A stretch of 50,940 nt of DNA from Chitinophagaceae bacterium (lineage in GTDB: Bacteria > Bacteroidota > Bacteroidia > Chitinophagales > Chitinophagaceae): NCBI GenBank assembly GCA_021151685.1, contig JAGKWS010000017.1, forward strand, positions 1 to 50,940, in the 5' to 3' direction. The position numbers and the translations under genes are program-made. Below the pieces are notes generated by a model, which was not told where the DNA came from, did not search any database, and saw only the letters and a program-made list of their open reading frames with translations. The first letter of the stretch is position 1; every line of letters begins with the position of its first letter. Below, piece by piece: positions 7,164 to 15,568 of this stretch.

Positions 7164-7233
7164 GGCATTCTGTATCCACACAATAGTGTATATCGGCCCC
7201 GCATCGTTACAGATGTCGGGGCTTTTTCTTTTT
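7156..7233 (+). promoter_or_regulatory. Attenuator 2: strong terminator with possible antiterminator
   Basis: Terminator stem GCCCCGCATC (7196-7205) pairs with GATG-T-CGGGGC (7212-7222): 10 bp with a single bulged T, loop GTTACA, then TTTTTCTTTTT. The segment GATGTTGAGGC (7156-7166), which contains the leader 2 stop codon, can pair with the same rising arm through about nine pairs including one G-U, with one mismatch and one bulge. The competing pairing is weaker than in attenuator 1 and should be tested by folding. Confidence 0.65.
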
Positions 7234-7285
7234 ACAGCCCCTTTGGCACTATCACTCATCTGGAAAAACAAAAAACGAACGAAAA

Positions 7286-7651
7286 ATGAAAAAACGAACA
7301 ACCGTCACTCAAAGCAGAACAGACTATATTTCTGTGACCAATACCGATGCCAATGAATTTGGAGTATTACCCGTGTGCGGCTTGCTGCAGGCTATAGCGC
7401 GTCACAACGATTCCATTACTACCGCATTCTTTCATACATCCAGCGTTAGCAACATCTATTGCCGCCGCTACCATGTACAGTTTGCAGGAAACGCCCACTC
7501 CGGCGACACCCTCCTCATAACATCTACATGGCGGCAAAACGATGGACAGCTTCACATAACACTTGTCGTAAATAAAAAGGTAAAAGGCAAGGTGCATACT
7601 ATTTGCCATGGTCAGTTTGCGTTTACTCACCAACTTGCACAAGCATCATAA
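7286..7651 (+). CDS. Hotdog-fold thioesterase-like protein
   Basis: A 121-residue single-domain protein with the layout of the acyl-CoA thioesterase/4HBT hotdog family: an N-terminal strand (RTDYISVTNTDANEFGVLPV), the central helix (CGLLQAIARHNDSITTAFF), then strands that include RYHVQFAGNAHSGDTLLITSTW, HITLVVNKKVKGKVHTICHG and a final QFAFTH. The G-x-L-P-x-x-G-L-L helix start resembles cytosolic acyl-CoA hydrolases, with Cys-Gly in place of the usual Gly-Gly. Substrate unknown. No promoter is visible between attenuator 2 (ends 7233) and the start at 7286, so expression probably depends on read-through of both Cys attenuators. TRIC follows 12 nt later. Confidence 0.7.
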   Translation: MKKRTTVTQSRTDYISVTNTDANEFGVLPVCGLLQAIARHNDSITTAFFHTSSVSNIYCRRYHVQFAGNAHSGDTLLITSTWRQNDGQLHITLVVNKKVKGKVHTICHGQFAFTHQLAQAS

Positions 7652-7663
7652 CATAACTACATC

Positions 7664-8302
7664 ATGCAAATACAATACTTACTGGAACTTTCCGGCACCG
7701 GATTTTTTGCAATATCCGGTGCCATCGCTGCCAATCAAAAATCAAAGCCCGATTGGTTTGGCGTTACATTTATTGGCTTCATTACATCTATTGGCGGAGG
7801 GAGCATTCGTGATATTCTCTTGGGTAGTTACCCACTGTCGTGGGTGGCCGACGAAAAACGAATATATGTCATCATTGCCGGCATCGTTTTCGCCAGTCTA
7901 TTCTTTGGTATACTACAACGTCTGCGCAAAACGCTGTTTATTTTCGATAGCCTCGGCATAGCTATGTTTACCATACTGGGTACCGAAAAAGCTATGGCCT
8001 ACCACGTAGCACCATTTATAGCTGCCATTATGGGCATGTTTTCGGCCATTATGGGGGGTGTCATGCGCGATGTGCTTACCAACGAAATACCAGTCATTTT
8101 TCGCAAAGAGATCTATGCCTCTGCATGTTTGGCAGGTGCTATAGTCTATTTGTCGCTCGATGCACTGAACCTGCACCGCAACATATGCCTTGTATTTTCT
8201 GTAATGGTCATATTCGTCATCAGGGTAGTTGCAGTAAAATACAAGCTATCACTTCCTCAGTTCAAACGCGAAAAGGTAAACAATTCCGAAATTTCGGAAT
8301 AA
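7664..8302 (+). CDS. TRIC/UPF0126-family membrane channel protein
   Basis: A 212-residue protein with about seven membrane helices and the two internally repeated signatures of the UPF0126 (bacterial TRIC-like) family: IGGGSIRDILLGSYPL in the first half and MGGVMRDVLTNEIPVIF in the second. The fold is two inverted three-helix repeats plus a seventh helix; TRIC proteins form trimeric cation channels, and some bacterial members are annotated as amino-acid (glycine) transporters. It lies 12 nt after the hotdog gene and so shares its control by the Cys attenuators. The ion or solute moved is unknown; transport of a sulfur compound or amino acid would fit the regulation but is speculation. Confidence 0.85.
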   Translation: MQIQYLLELSGTGFFAISGAIAANQKSKPDWFGVTFIGFITSIGGGSIRDILLGSYPLSWVADEKRIYVIIAGIVFASLFFGILQRLRKTLFIFDSLGIAMFTILGTEKAMAYHVAPFIAAIMGMFSAIMGGVMRDVLTNEIPVIFRKEIYASACLAGAIVYLSLDALNLHRNICLVFSVMVIFVIRVVAVKYKLSLPQFKREKVNNSEISE

Positions 8303-8363
8303 CCACTTGCTTGCAAGCACTTTTCTGAGAAAAAATCTGTTATTTTATACACTCTTTGTAGCT

Positions 8364-9239
8364 GTGTACAAGTTTTGCTTATACATATTGTTCCTTGCTA
8401 TGCCCTGTATCTCCTATGCACAGGGTACTACCGATACATTCAGGTTATACTTCGACCTCGATGTACCGACGTTGAATGATAAAATGCAGAAAAAAATAGA
8501 TCTCCTCATCTACAATGACAAAATACTGAGTGGTAGCGGTGTTACCATTATTGGCTATGCCGACTATCTGGGCACCAGCAATTACAATCAGGATTTGTCT
8601 ATGAAGCGAGCGCAGAACGTAAAAGACTATCTGGTAACATACGGCATTAACCCACAAGATATAACCTTATGTGTGGGCCGTGGCAAAATAGACCGTACCA
8701 ATGCTACAGGTAAAGATGGCTCACCAATCGACAGAAGGGTTGACATTGTGATGAACAACAAAAACAAAATTGCCACCAATACACACACCAAACCCAAAAC
8801 ACATAGGCGCGATACTATTCGTCGTGTAACCGTTACCAATATCGACGATATCAAGACATTGAAACCGGGCTCGGTCTTCAAACTAAAAAATGTTTACTTT
8901 CCTGCCGACAGGCATGTAATGAAGCCGGAATCAAAAGAAACATTGGAAAAATTATTTCAGGTACTAAGCAATAATCCCGAAATAACCATAAGTATTGAAG
9001 GCCATGTATGCTGCATCAAAGATGCCCCCGATGCGCTGGATATGGATACCTACGAGCCCATGCTGTCTGTAAACCGCGCAAAGGCAATTTACAAATACCT
9101 GGTAGACAAAGGCATAGCCGCCAACAGACTCACATACAAGGGGTACGGCCGCAGCCGTCCGGTAGTAGCAATGGAACTATCGGAAGAAGATGCAGAAAAA
9201 AATCGCAGGGTTGAAATTCGTATTACCAACAATAGGTAA
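8364..9239 (+). CDS. Protein with two OmpA-like peptidoglycan-binding domains
   Basis: About 291 residues. From the GTG at 8364 the N terminus is a compact signal peptide (MYKFCLYILFLAMPCISYAQ). The frame is open back to a TTG at 8307, 4 nt after the TRIC stop, which is an alternative start. Two OmpA_C-type domains follow: the first (about residues 25-135) has ITIIGYADYLGTSNYNQDLS-like spacing and ends RRVDIVM; the second (about 175-290) has ISIEGHVCCIKDAPDALD, LSVNRAKAIYKYLVDKG, RLTYKGYGRSRPV and ends NRRVEIRI. Each is expected to bind diaminopimelate in peptidoglycan. Convergent with the next gene, whose stop codon is immediately adjacent. Confidence 0.8.
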   Translation: MYKFCLYILFLAMPCISYAQGTTDTFRLYFDLDVPTLNDKMQKKIDLLIYNDKILSGSGVTIIGYADYLGTSNYNQDLSMKRAQNVKDYLVTYGINPQDITLCVGRGKIDRTNATGKDGSPIDRRVDIVMNNKNKIATNTHTKPKTHRRDTIRRVTVTNIDDIKTLKPGSVFKLKNVYFPADRHVMKPESKETLEKLFQVLSNNPEITISIEGHVCCIKDAPDALDMDTYEPMLSVNRAKAIYKYLVDKGIAANRLTYKGYGRSRPVVAMELSEEDAEKNRRVEIRITNNR

Positions 9240-9764
9240 CTACTGCATCTGCTCTTTACTGAACGTTACCCTCCCCGCAAGCCAACTCTCCTTTACAGGC
9301 ACCAACCAGTTATTCAGTAGTTCTTTTTTGGTAGTGGCAATATTGTTGAACAGCAGTGTATCTTCTTGAATATACCCCTTGTCTATAGCATACTGCACTT
9401 GGTTGAATGGCAACATTTCTGCCTTGCCATTTACCAAAAAGGTGAGCATCATCCTATCAAAAAAATTTACGCTATACTGCCGCTCCAGGCTTTTTATTAC
9501 CCTTACAGAGCTGTCAGTACTACAACCACTTACTGCTTCATTGCTTTCATCGGCCATCATTACCACAAATTGCCCGAACAATAGTGCAGCCCAACCCTTT
9601 ACTGGCGCACCATGTGTTTGCCAATTTGCATAAAAATGATGTAATTGCTCATTTACTTCATTTGCTTCCTTTTCTATAAAAGCCCTGCTACATTGGTATA
9701 CCCATACCCTACTCTCATCCGGAAAACCATCTGGCAATAAAGCCGCTATATCTACTTGCTGCAT
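9240..9764 (-). CDS. Conserved Bacteroidota protein of unknown function (about 170 aa)
   Basis: A 174-residue soluble protein. Recognisable features are VWVYQCSRAFIEKEANEVNEQL near the N terminus, NWQTHGAPVKGWAALLFGQFVVMMADES in the middle, and the signature GCSTDSSVRVIKSLERQYSVNFFDRM. Relatives are widespread in Bacteroidota and are sometimes labelled ABC transporter ATPase, but there is no Walker A or ABC signature here, so that label looks unfounded. Function unknown. A TAACTTTG box ends only 4 nt before the ATG at 9764, so its transcript may be leaderless. The stop codon touches that of the OmpA gene. Confidence 0.75.
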   Translation of the reverse strand: MQQVDIAALLPDGFPDESRVWVYQCSRAFIEKEANEVNEQLHHFYANWQTHGAPVKGWAALLFGQFVVMMADESNEAVSGCSTDSSVRVIKSLERQYSVNFFDRMMLTFLVNGKAEMLPFNQVQYAIDKGYIQEDTLLFNNIATTKKELLNNWLVPVKESWLAGRVTFSKEQMQ

Positions 9765-9768
9765 GTTG

Positions 9769-9776
9769 CAAAGTTA
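9769..9776 (-). promoter_or_regulatory. -7 promoter element TAACTTTG
   Basis: Exact TAnnTTTG, ending 4 nt before the ATG at 9764. Initiation at the usual distance would fall on or next to the start codon. Confidence 0.5.
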
Positions 9777-9808
9777 CAACGAAAGTAAAAGACACAAATA
9801 CCCGTTGG

Positions 9809-11071
9809 CTATTGGCGCATCAGCACATGCCCTATAGTACACTCCAAACACCGCTTAGTAATGCAGTAATTGTTGTACAGCTGTAGCATACCCTGTGTTT
9901 GGGCGGCATTGGCAGCTACCCATCCATGTGCTTTCATAATGTCTATGGTACTATTCTCCTCTGCCGGCACAGCCTCCAGCAGTTGCATTGCCTGCTCTTG
10001 TAAGCCAGCATCGCCATGTCTGGCAGCATACAAAAACTGTATAGGCGCAATGGTATTAATAATAATATTTTCAGCCGATGCTCGCCCCAGTGTTTTGGTA
10101 GCTCCCTTTTTAAGCGGATGGTCAAAACGATAATGGGTGTCCCAATACTCGCTGGCGGCCACTTGCAACAACGGCGTCAACTCCTTTACGGTATGCCGCT
10201 CTACTACTTGCGAGAAAAGGTGTACCGACTGATGCAACAGCGATGCGAACTGCGCTATTCGTACCGTAGGGAAATTTACCGGCCTCATTCGTAAAAACTT
10301 CCAGAGTTCGGGTTTTATCGGTTTCAGACTGTACTTTTTTCGCAGGTAGTCATATTCGCGCTGCAAACTGCGCGGATAATCCTCTTCAAAATCTACAGCC
10401 AGCATACCAGCCTGCCCAAAAAGCAGTGCCTCCAGTTGCATCAGGTTATCTTTGTGCCTTGCTACAATGTTCAACGGCAACGATTGTGCCATCATCAAAA
10501 AAGGTGCACTGTTGGTTCTGAAACCGAAATTGCCCGCCAACCGCCAGTATAGCAAGTTTCGCCAGTCGTCCGTTGTCTGTGTCAGCATAGCATCCCATTC
10601 ACGCAACTTCTGCTCCCATCGCTCGGCCACCAGTCGGCTCAGCCAACCTTCTTTCGCCAGGTCACGTACTTCGGTATGCCTATGCCCACAGGGCAGCTTA
10701 TTGGCAGTATTCACCAAGCCACTGTATCGGGCTATGGTATCATTACTGATATGGTCTTTCAACACCAACTCCGGCACTCCGGGCACTGCTTCTGCATCAG
10801 CTTCGTATACAACATGCAGCACCAGATTTTTGTAGGCATGGTCGTGCTGATGTTGGTGCTTATACCAATCTCCGGTTTTCACATGTAGTTCTGTGTTGCC
10901 CACAAGCAAGGTATCGCCTATACGTACCTGTGTACCAGTAAAATCAGGCCCGGCATCGCGGTTAAGCCTGCCCGCTTGTACCACCACCACCCGTTCTCCA
11001 CCGGTAGTAGTTAGCCCCACAGTATTGTACAAATTGTTTTGCCAGATAAACTGGAGCAGTGCCTCATTCAT
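9809..11071 (-). CDS. DUF2851 family protein
   Basis: A 420-residue cytoplasmic protein of the DUF2851 family, found mainly in Bacteroidota. Family hallmarks: an N-terminal ALLQFIWQNNLYN, then RLNRDAGPDFTGTQVRIGD, GNTELHVKTGDWYKHQHQHD and YKNLVLHVVYEAD, whose D, E, H and W residues give the N-terminal half a nuclease-like look, although no activity is established. The C-terminal half is helical. The open frame begins at 11116, but a TATTTTTG promoter lies at 11106-11113, so the ATG at 11071 is chosen. The function of the family is unknown. Confidence 0.85.
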   Translation of the reverse strand: MNEALLQFIWQNNLYNTVGLTTTGGERVVVVQAGRLNRDAGPDFTGTQVRIGDTLLVGNTELHVKTGDWYKHQHQHDHAYKNLVLHVVYEADAEAVPGVPELVLKDHISNDTIARYSGLVNTANKLPCGHRHTEVRDLAKEGWLSRLVAERWEQKLREWDAMLTQTTDDWRNLLYWRLAGNFGFRTNSAPFLMMAQSLPLNIVARHKDNLMQLEALLFGQAGMLAVDFEEDYPRSLQREYDYLRKKYSLKPIKPELWKFLRMRPVNFPTVRIAQFASLLHQSVHLFSQVVERHTVKELTPLLQVAASEYWDTHYRFDHPLKKGATKTLGRASAENIIINTIAPIQFLYAARHGDAGLQEQAMQLLEAVPAEENSTIDIMKAHGWVAANAAQTQGMLQLYNNYCITKRCLECTIGHVLMRQ

Positions 11072-11105
11072 AATGATAGACGGAACATGGTGCACTCTAA
11101 GATAA

Positions 11106-11113
11106 CAAAAATA
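11106..11113 (-). promoter_or_regulatory. -7 promoter element TATTTTTG
   Basis: Exact TAnnTTTG, 34 nt upstream of the ATG at 11071. It overlaps the upstream extension of the reading frame and therefore excludes the ATG at 11116. Confidence 0.6.
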
Positions 11114-11140
11114 CACCTATTGAAGGCTTTCAAAAACCGA

Positions 11141-11443
11141 TTATAGAAACACCTTTATCAGGTATATGAGAAAGGCTACTATCATTACAGTATTGAAGAA
11201 CCATGTCAAACGGTTTGTAACAATGTAAAATTGCTTCTCCTTCTTCGACGGAGCGTTTGAAATGAGACTTTTACTATACAGCCTGAACATACGATAGTGT
11301 ACAGGTTTCCGCTTATTGTCTCTCTGGTACAGATACAAATGTATCCTTGCAACAAGCATATAAAAGCCATAAAGTCCCACAAAAGTCACTAATGTCTGGG
11401 TAATGAAATCATTCCCTATACTACTCAAAATGTTTGCAAACAT
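11141..11443 (-). CDS. Small two-helix membrane protein
   Basis: A 100-residue protein with a first hydrophobic segment TLVTFVGLYGFYMLVARIHLYLY (residues about 18-40), a basic loop (QRDNKRKP, SNAPSKKEKQ) and a second segment WFFNTVMIVAFLIYLIKV at the C terminus. The charge distribution suggests a cytoplasmic loop. Not assigned to a family. It sits alone between DUF2851 and the large T9SS protein, with no clear promoter. Confidence 0.55.
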   Translation of the reverse strand: MFANILSSIGNDFITQTLVTFVGLYGFYMLVARIHLYLYQRDNKRKPVHYRMFRLYSKSLISNAPSKKEKQFYIVTNRLTWFFNTVMIVAFLIYLIKVFL

Positions 11444-11599
11444 GCCGATAGTGTTAGTTTAAGTACCATCGTTTTCAACATGGGGTATATTCGTGCAATT
11501 TAAGAAGACCCTTCAAAACAAACTAACACGTTAACAAAATTTAATAAATAATGAATATCATAATGCAAAAGCAATCAAAAAGCGGTGTAGCAGTATGCA

Positions 11600-11626
11600 A
11601 CAAGGGCGACCAATGGCCGCCCTTGT
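11600..11626 (-). terminator. Terminator-like hairpin after the LamG/T9SS gene
   Basis: A perfect 9-bp stem, ACAAGGGCG (11600-11608) with CGCCCTTGT (11618-11626), and a 9-nt loop. It lies 25 nt beyond the stop at 11651. No T-run follows on the minus strand, so termination strength is uncertain. Confidence 0.5.
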
Positions 11627-11650
11627 AAAATAATTGAATTGTATATTTTG

Positions 11651-14416
11651 TTACTTCAGCAGAGTAATATTCCCTTGCTTGTGTAGGATACGTCCACGTT
11701 CTGTAATGGCTTCGGCCTCATACACATATACTCCAAATGGTGCAGGTGTACCACCTACCATACCATCCCAGCCTATATTTATGTCCTTACCCTCAAACAC
11801 CAACTTACCCCAACGGTCAAATATTCTGAAATAACGCAACCTTGCAGTACCCTTGATGATGGCCATTATACTACCGTTGTAGTTACTACCTGGCACAAAT
11901 GCATTGGGTACATTGATGATTGAAGTCTCGGAAAGATTAATGTAAATAGAGTCCTTGGTGCTACATCCATCCTGCGTACGCGATGTTAGTATGTACTTTG
12001 TATTAACGTAAGGTGTAGCCACCGGGTTAGATACCGCAGTGTCGGACAAACCAACCGGAGGGAACCACGAATACGAAGTACCATTGGTCAGTGGCTCTAT
12101 CTCGTACGATGTTTCTCCGGGGAACAACGTGACCGAGTCGACCATATTGATGACGGCTGCCGGTAATACCTTTATTGAATAGGTTAATGTATCGGTACAC
12201 CCATACATACTGGTACCTATTACCGAATAACTGATATCATTTTCAGGCTTTATAGTTACTGGCGTTGTAGCTATTGGGTAATTCACATAAGTAGATGGTG
12301 ACCACGTAATGGTAGTAACACCCGGCTCAGAGGATACCGGCATTATCACTACAGAATCGCCGGGACAAATAGACGTATCGCGCGACATGCTCAGGAAATC
12401 ACCATTAAACGTAAAAATGATACCAGAATCTGACGATTTACAACCAGCCGGTGTAGTCACTACCAGTATCAACTTGGTAGTATCCCCAGCGGTAAACACT
12501 ACATTGGGTGCGGTGGAGTCATCCAAATAAGTTCCGGGAGTCCAGTCGTATATGTAATGTGTATACCAGTTGGGTATAATGGTGGGTGCAATTCTTATAG
12601 AATCGTACTGGCATACAACCTTGTTACCACCCATTTTTACAATAGGCACCGGCTGTACGTCTACAAAGAAAGAGTCTTGCGCCTTACAATTTAGTAAACC
12701 TCCCCACCTTGGCTCAATAATGGTAGCAGTAAGTACATACCACGCCGATGTGTCTGGCGTAATGGTTGGCGTAGGGATATTGGAGGTTGCCATGCCAGCA
12801 GTAGGTGTCCATTGATACAAAATACCGGGTGTACCTGTAGCATTGGCTACTATTGAAGCCCCCTTACATATGGCAGTGTCGTTCGAAAGAACGGAAGTAG
12901 ATACATTGACAATAATTACGGTAGATGTAGCCTTTTTTACACAGGCACCATCGGTCACTGTTAGGGTGTAAATACCTGTAGATGTTACCGTAAGACTGGG
13001 TGTTGTTACCGCAGGCCCTATACCATCTTCCCATTTGTATGTTGGAGAAAAATAGGCGGTATCATCAAAAGAGTACAATATTACCGGGGCACCGTTACAA
13101 GAAGTATCTTTTTCGGTAACATGCACAAATATCTCTGGAGAAAAATCAACACGAATATTGTCTGTTGCCACGCAGTGAACAGTATCTACCGTGCTTGTCA
13201 TTGGGTTAACAAAAGTGAATGAACTATCTTTCACAACAACATGGTAGCCAGTAGTATCTGTTACGCGTGTGGCAAACCTCGAGCCATCATTCCAGGTATA
13301 AGATACCATGCCAGAAGTGTCTGCCCCATAATTTAGGATAACAGTATCGCCCATACACAGTGCTGTATCTGGCCCAAGATTAATGGTGGGAATGATGTGA
13401 GTAATACTTTTGGTAGATGATGCCGGGCACGAGTATTTACGCCCCAACGTAAGTGTACGTATAACAGGTGGCTGAGGAACAGAAAGAAAGGTGATGTTTT
13501 TCACAGTACTTACGGTATCACCATCAGACCACGTGTAGTCGAAACCAATAGAAGGATAGTAATGAGAATTGGGATACCTTACAGTGTCAAGCATCATAGT
13601 ATCTCTCGCCCCACCAATTTGTACCGCATTAGGACATATTGCTGTATCCGGCCCTATATTAAATGAAATATTAGGATCAAATTCGATGAGCTTCCTTATA
13701 TCTGTGGCAGTTAACTGCCTGCTGTAAGTAACCACATCATCTATGCCACCCAAAAACGCCTTATCTCCTGCAGTCATATCAAGCCCAAGCTGAAAAACGG
13801 TGGTGGGGGTAATGATACCACTGGGTGGGAAAACTGTAGGTATAAATGCAGGAGAGACAAATACACCATCAATATACAGCAAATAGCTGTTACCATTACG
13901 CGTCAGCACCAAATGGTGCCACGTATTGAGGGTAATAGCCGAACCGGGCGGCACAAAGGTTGTACCAGTGCCACCAAACCTGATACCAATACGGTTGCCC
14001 GCACCAGTACCTGCTGCATTAGTCATAATCAGACCAATACCATCCACATTAGGGTTACCATTATACAGGATAACCGAATATTGTGCAGCACTTGCATATA
14101 CACGACAGGCATAAGTAAAATCGGCAATACCTGCCAAAGGCATTGCCAGAGTAGACGTATAGTGTAATTCACTATTAAATCCATTGAAGCGATATGCCCT
14201 GCTGGGTACTCCAAACCTGTCGGTCATCGTGTCCACATTGCTGGAAAGCAGGTCGAAACCATTGAAAGTACGGTCCAAAAGGTCTGTAGCATTACAAAAA
14301 GGCCACCACTGATCTAAAGCAGTATTATCTGGAAAAGTGGGCTTGGGCACAACGGCTTGTGCCAAAGACACATTTCCGGCCAGCATTAACAACAGGGCGA
14401 ATAAATATTTCTTCAT
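11651..14416 (-). CDS. Secreted LamG / T9SS type B sorting-domain protein
   Basis: A 921-residue exported protein. Signal peptide KKYLFALLLMLAGNVSLAQ; residues about 35-245 form a LamG/concanavalin-like lectin domain (YRFNGFNSELHYTST, ADFTYACRVYAS, TWHHLVLTRNGNSYLLYIDG, FLGGIDDVVTYSRQL). A long run of Cys-containing beta-sandwich modules of PKD/SprB-like type follows, with recurring phrases such as GPDTAICPN, SCPAS, CMGDTVILNYG, CKGASIVAN and CPGDSVVI. The last 90 residues are a gliding-motility-associated C-terminal domain (VPNAFVPGSNYNGS, YFRIFDRWGKLVFEG, GWDGMVGGTPAPFGVYVYEA, KQGNITLLK), the type B signal for T9SS export. It is probably a cell-surface or secreted adhesin or glycan-binding protein. 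No T9SS machinery gene lies nearby. Confidence 0.9.
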   Translation of the reverse strand: MKKYLFALLLMLAGNVSLAQAVVPKPTFPDNTALDQWWPFCNATDLLDRTFNGFDLLSSNVDTMTDRFGVPSRAYRFNGFNSELHYTSTLAMPLAGIADFTYACRVYASAAQYSVILYNGNPNVDGIGLIMTNAAGTGAGNRIGIRFGGTGTTFVPPGSAITLNTWHHLVLTRNGNSYLLYIDGVFVSPAFIPTVFPPSGIITPTTVFQLGLDMTAGDKAFLGGIDDVVTYSRQLTATDIRKLIEFDPNISFNIGPDTAICPNAVQIGGARDTMMLDTVRYPNSHYYPSIGFDYTWSDGDTVSTVKNITFLSVPQPPVIRTLTLGRKYSCPASSTKSITHIIPTINLGPDTALCMGDTVILNYGADTSGMVSYTWNDGSRFATRVTDTTGYHVVVKDSSFTFVNPMTSTVDTVHCVATDNIRVDFSPEIFVHVTEKDTSCNGAPVILYSFDDTAYFSPTYKWEDGIGPAVTTPSLTVTSTGIYTLTVTDGACVKKATSTVIIVNVSTSVLSNDTAICKGASIVANATGTPGILYQWTPTAGMATSNIPTPTITPDTSAWYVLTATIIEPRWGGLLNCKAQDSFFVDVQPVPIVKMGGNKVVCQYDSIRIAPTIIPNWYTHYIYDWTPGTYLDDSTAPNVVFTAGDTTKLILVVTTPAGCKSSDSGIIFTFNGDFLSMSRDTSICPGDSVVIMPVSSEPGVTTITWSPSTYVNYPIATTPVTIKPENDISYSVIGTSMYGCTDTLTYSIKVLPAAVINMVDSVTLFPGETSYEIEPLTNGTSYSWFPPVGLSDTAVSNPVATPYVNTKYILTSRTQDGCSTKDSIYINLSETSIINVPNAFVPGSNYNGSIMAIIKGTARLRYFRIFDRWGKLVFEGKDINIGWDGMVGGTPAPFGVYVYEAEAITERGRILHKQGNITLLK

Positions 14417-14450
14417 AAACTTATTTATGCGATATCCACAGAAACAATTA

Positions 14451-14458
14451 CAAATATA
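14451..14458 (-). promoter_or_regulatory. -7 promoter element TATATTTG
   Basis: Exact TAnnTTTG, 34 nt upstream of the ATG at 14416. Confidence 0.55.
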
Positions 14459-14574
14459 TCAAAGTAAATGGAACAGCTACCTATTATTTAGTAGCTGCAT
14501 AGCTGTAAACCATTCAGCATTAACATGTTCCGGTATCAATGACGTACTTATGTATGCAGATGTTGGTTTTTCAC

Positions 14575-15546
14575 TCAACTTTTCGCAACATTCTTAAAAA
14601 AAGGATGTGAACACGCCTCCTCAAACTCACGCCATATACTGGCAACTACATCGCCTGCCGGTATTATCTGGTCTATTATTGCCGAAACCTGCCCTATCTC
14701 CAGTTCCCCCCCGGTCATGTCACCCTCAAACATTCCCCTCTTTGCCCTGCCACGCCCCAGCAGTGTTGTCAGTGCTTCATCGCTGGCACCGGCAATTTCG
14801 GCCTGTTGCACAGCCACACTAAATTCGTTTTTCAGCAAACGCACAGGTGTCAGTCGCTTCAGTGCCAGTATCGTATCGCCCTCTCCGGCGGCCACAATCC
14901 TGTCTTTAAAGTGCTGATGGCTCGATGCCTCTGGCGTGCATACAAATCTACTGCCTATCTGCACCCCCTCGGCCCCCAGTGCCATTGTGGCAAACATAGC
15001 CCTGCCTGTTGCTATGCCACCGGCTGCTATCAGAGGTATATCTATTACTTTACGCACCGCAGGTATCAGGCATAGTGTGGTTGTTTCTTCGCGGCCATTG
15101 TGCCCACCGGCTTCAAACCCCTCTGCCACAACTGCATCTACGCCTGCCTCCTGGCACTTTACAGCAAACTTCGCGCTCGATACCACATGCACCACCTTTA
15201 TACCTTGGTCTTTCAGCTTCTTAGTCCATATTTTGGGGTTCCCTGCCGATGTAAATACAATCGGCACCTCTTCCTCTATTATGGTTTGTACATGCTCTTC
15301 TATAGACGGGTATAACAAAGGCAGGTTCACCGCAAATGGTTTATTGGTAGCCTGCTTGCACTGCTGCACATGTGTGCGCAGCACATCGGGGTACATACTG
15401 CCGGCACCTATTATACCCAGCCCACCGGCATTACTCACTGCCGATGCCAGCCGCCAGCCAGCCGCCCATATCATCCCCCCCTGTATTATAGGGTACTGTA
15501 TGCCCAGTAGTTGGGTTATCCGGTTGTCAAAACCACTTTGCGCCAT
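14575..15546 (-). CDS. Nitronate monooxygenase / FabK-like flavoprotein
   Basis: About 323 residues, FMN-dependent TIM barrel of the 2-nitropropane dioxygenase family. Signatures: LLGIQYPIIQGGMIW, SNAGGLGIIGAGSM, VVAEGFEAGGHNGREE with the family His, then PLIAAGGIATGRAMFATMALGAEGVQIGSRFVCTPEAS, which holds the FMN phosphate-binding loop. Members either oxidise nitronates (detoxification) or, as FabK, reduce enoyl-ACP; sequence alone does not separate them here, and no fab gene is adjacent. The frame is open to 15648; the ATG at 15546 gives a 22-nt gap to the M16 gene and the usual family start, while the ATG at 15576 would overlap that gene by 8 nt. Third gene of an apparent fbp-M16-NMO operon. 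Confidence 0.85.
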   Translation of the reverse strand: MAQSGFDNRITQLLGIQYPIIQGGMIWAAGWRLASAVSNAGGLGIIGAGSMYPDVLRTHVQQCKQATNKPFAVNLPLLYPSIEEHVQTIIEEEVPIVFTSAGNPKIWTKKLKDQGIKVVHVVSSAKFAVKCQEAGVDAVVAEGFEAGGHNGREETTTLCLIPAVRKVIDIPLIAAGGIATGRAMFATMALGAEGVQIGSRFVCTPEASSHQHFKDRIVAAGEGDTILALKRLTPVRLLKNEFSVAVQQAEIAGASDEALTTLLGRGRAKRGMFEGDMTGGELEIGQVSAIIDQIIPAGDVVASIWREFEEACSHPFFKNVAKS

Positions 15547-15568
15547 TGTACGTGTCAATTTGTTATTG

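Noticed and set aside
8307..8363. TTG start of the OmpA-domain protein
   Set aside because: The GTG at 8364 gives a compact signal peptide, whereas the TTG start would place two hydrophobic stretches before the cleavage site. Kept as an alternative.
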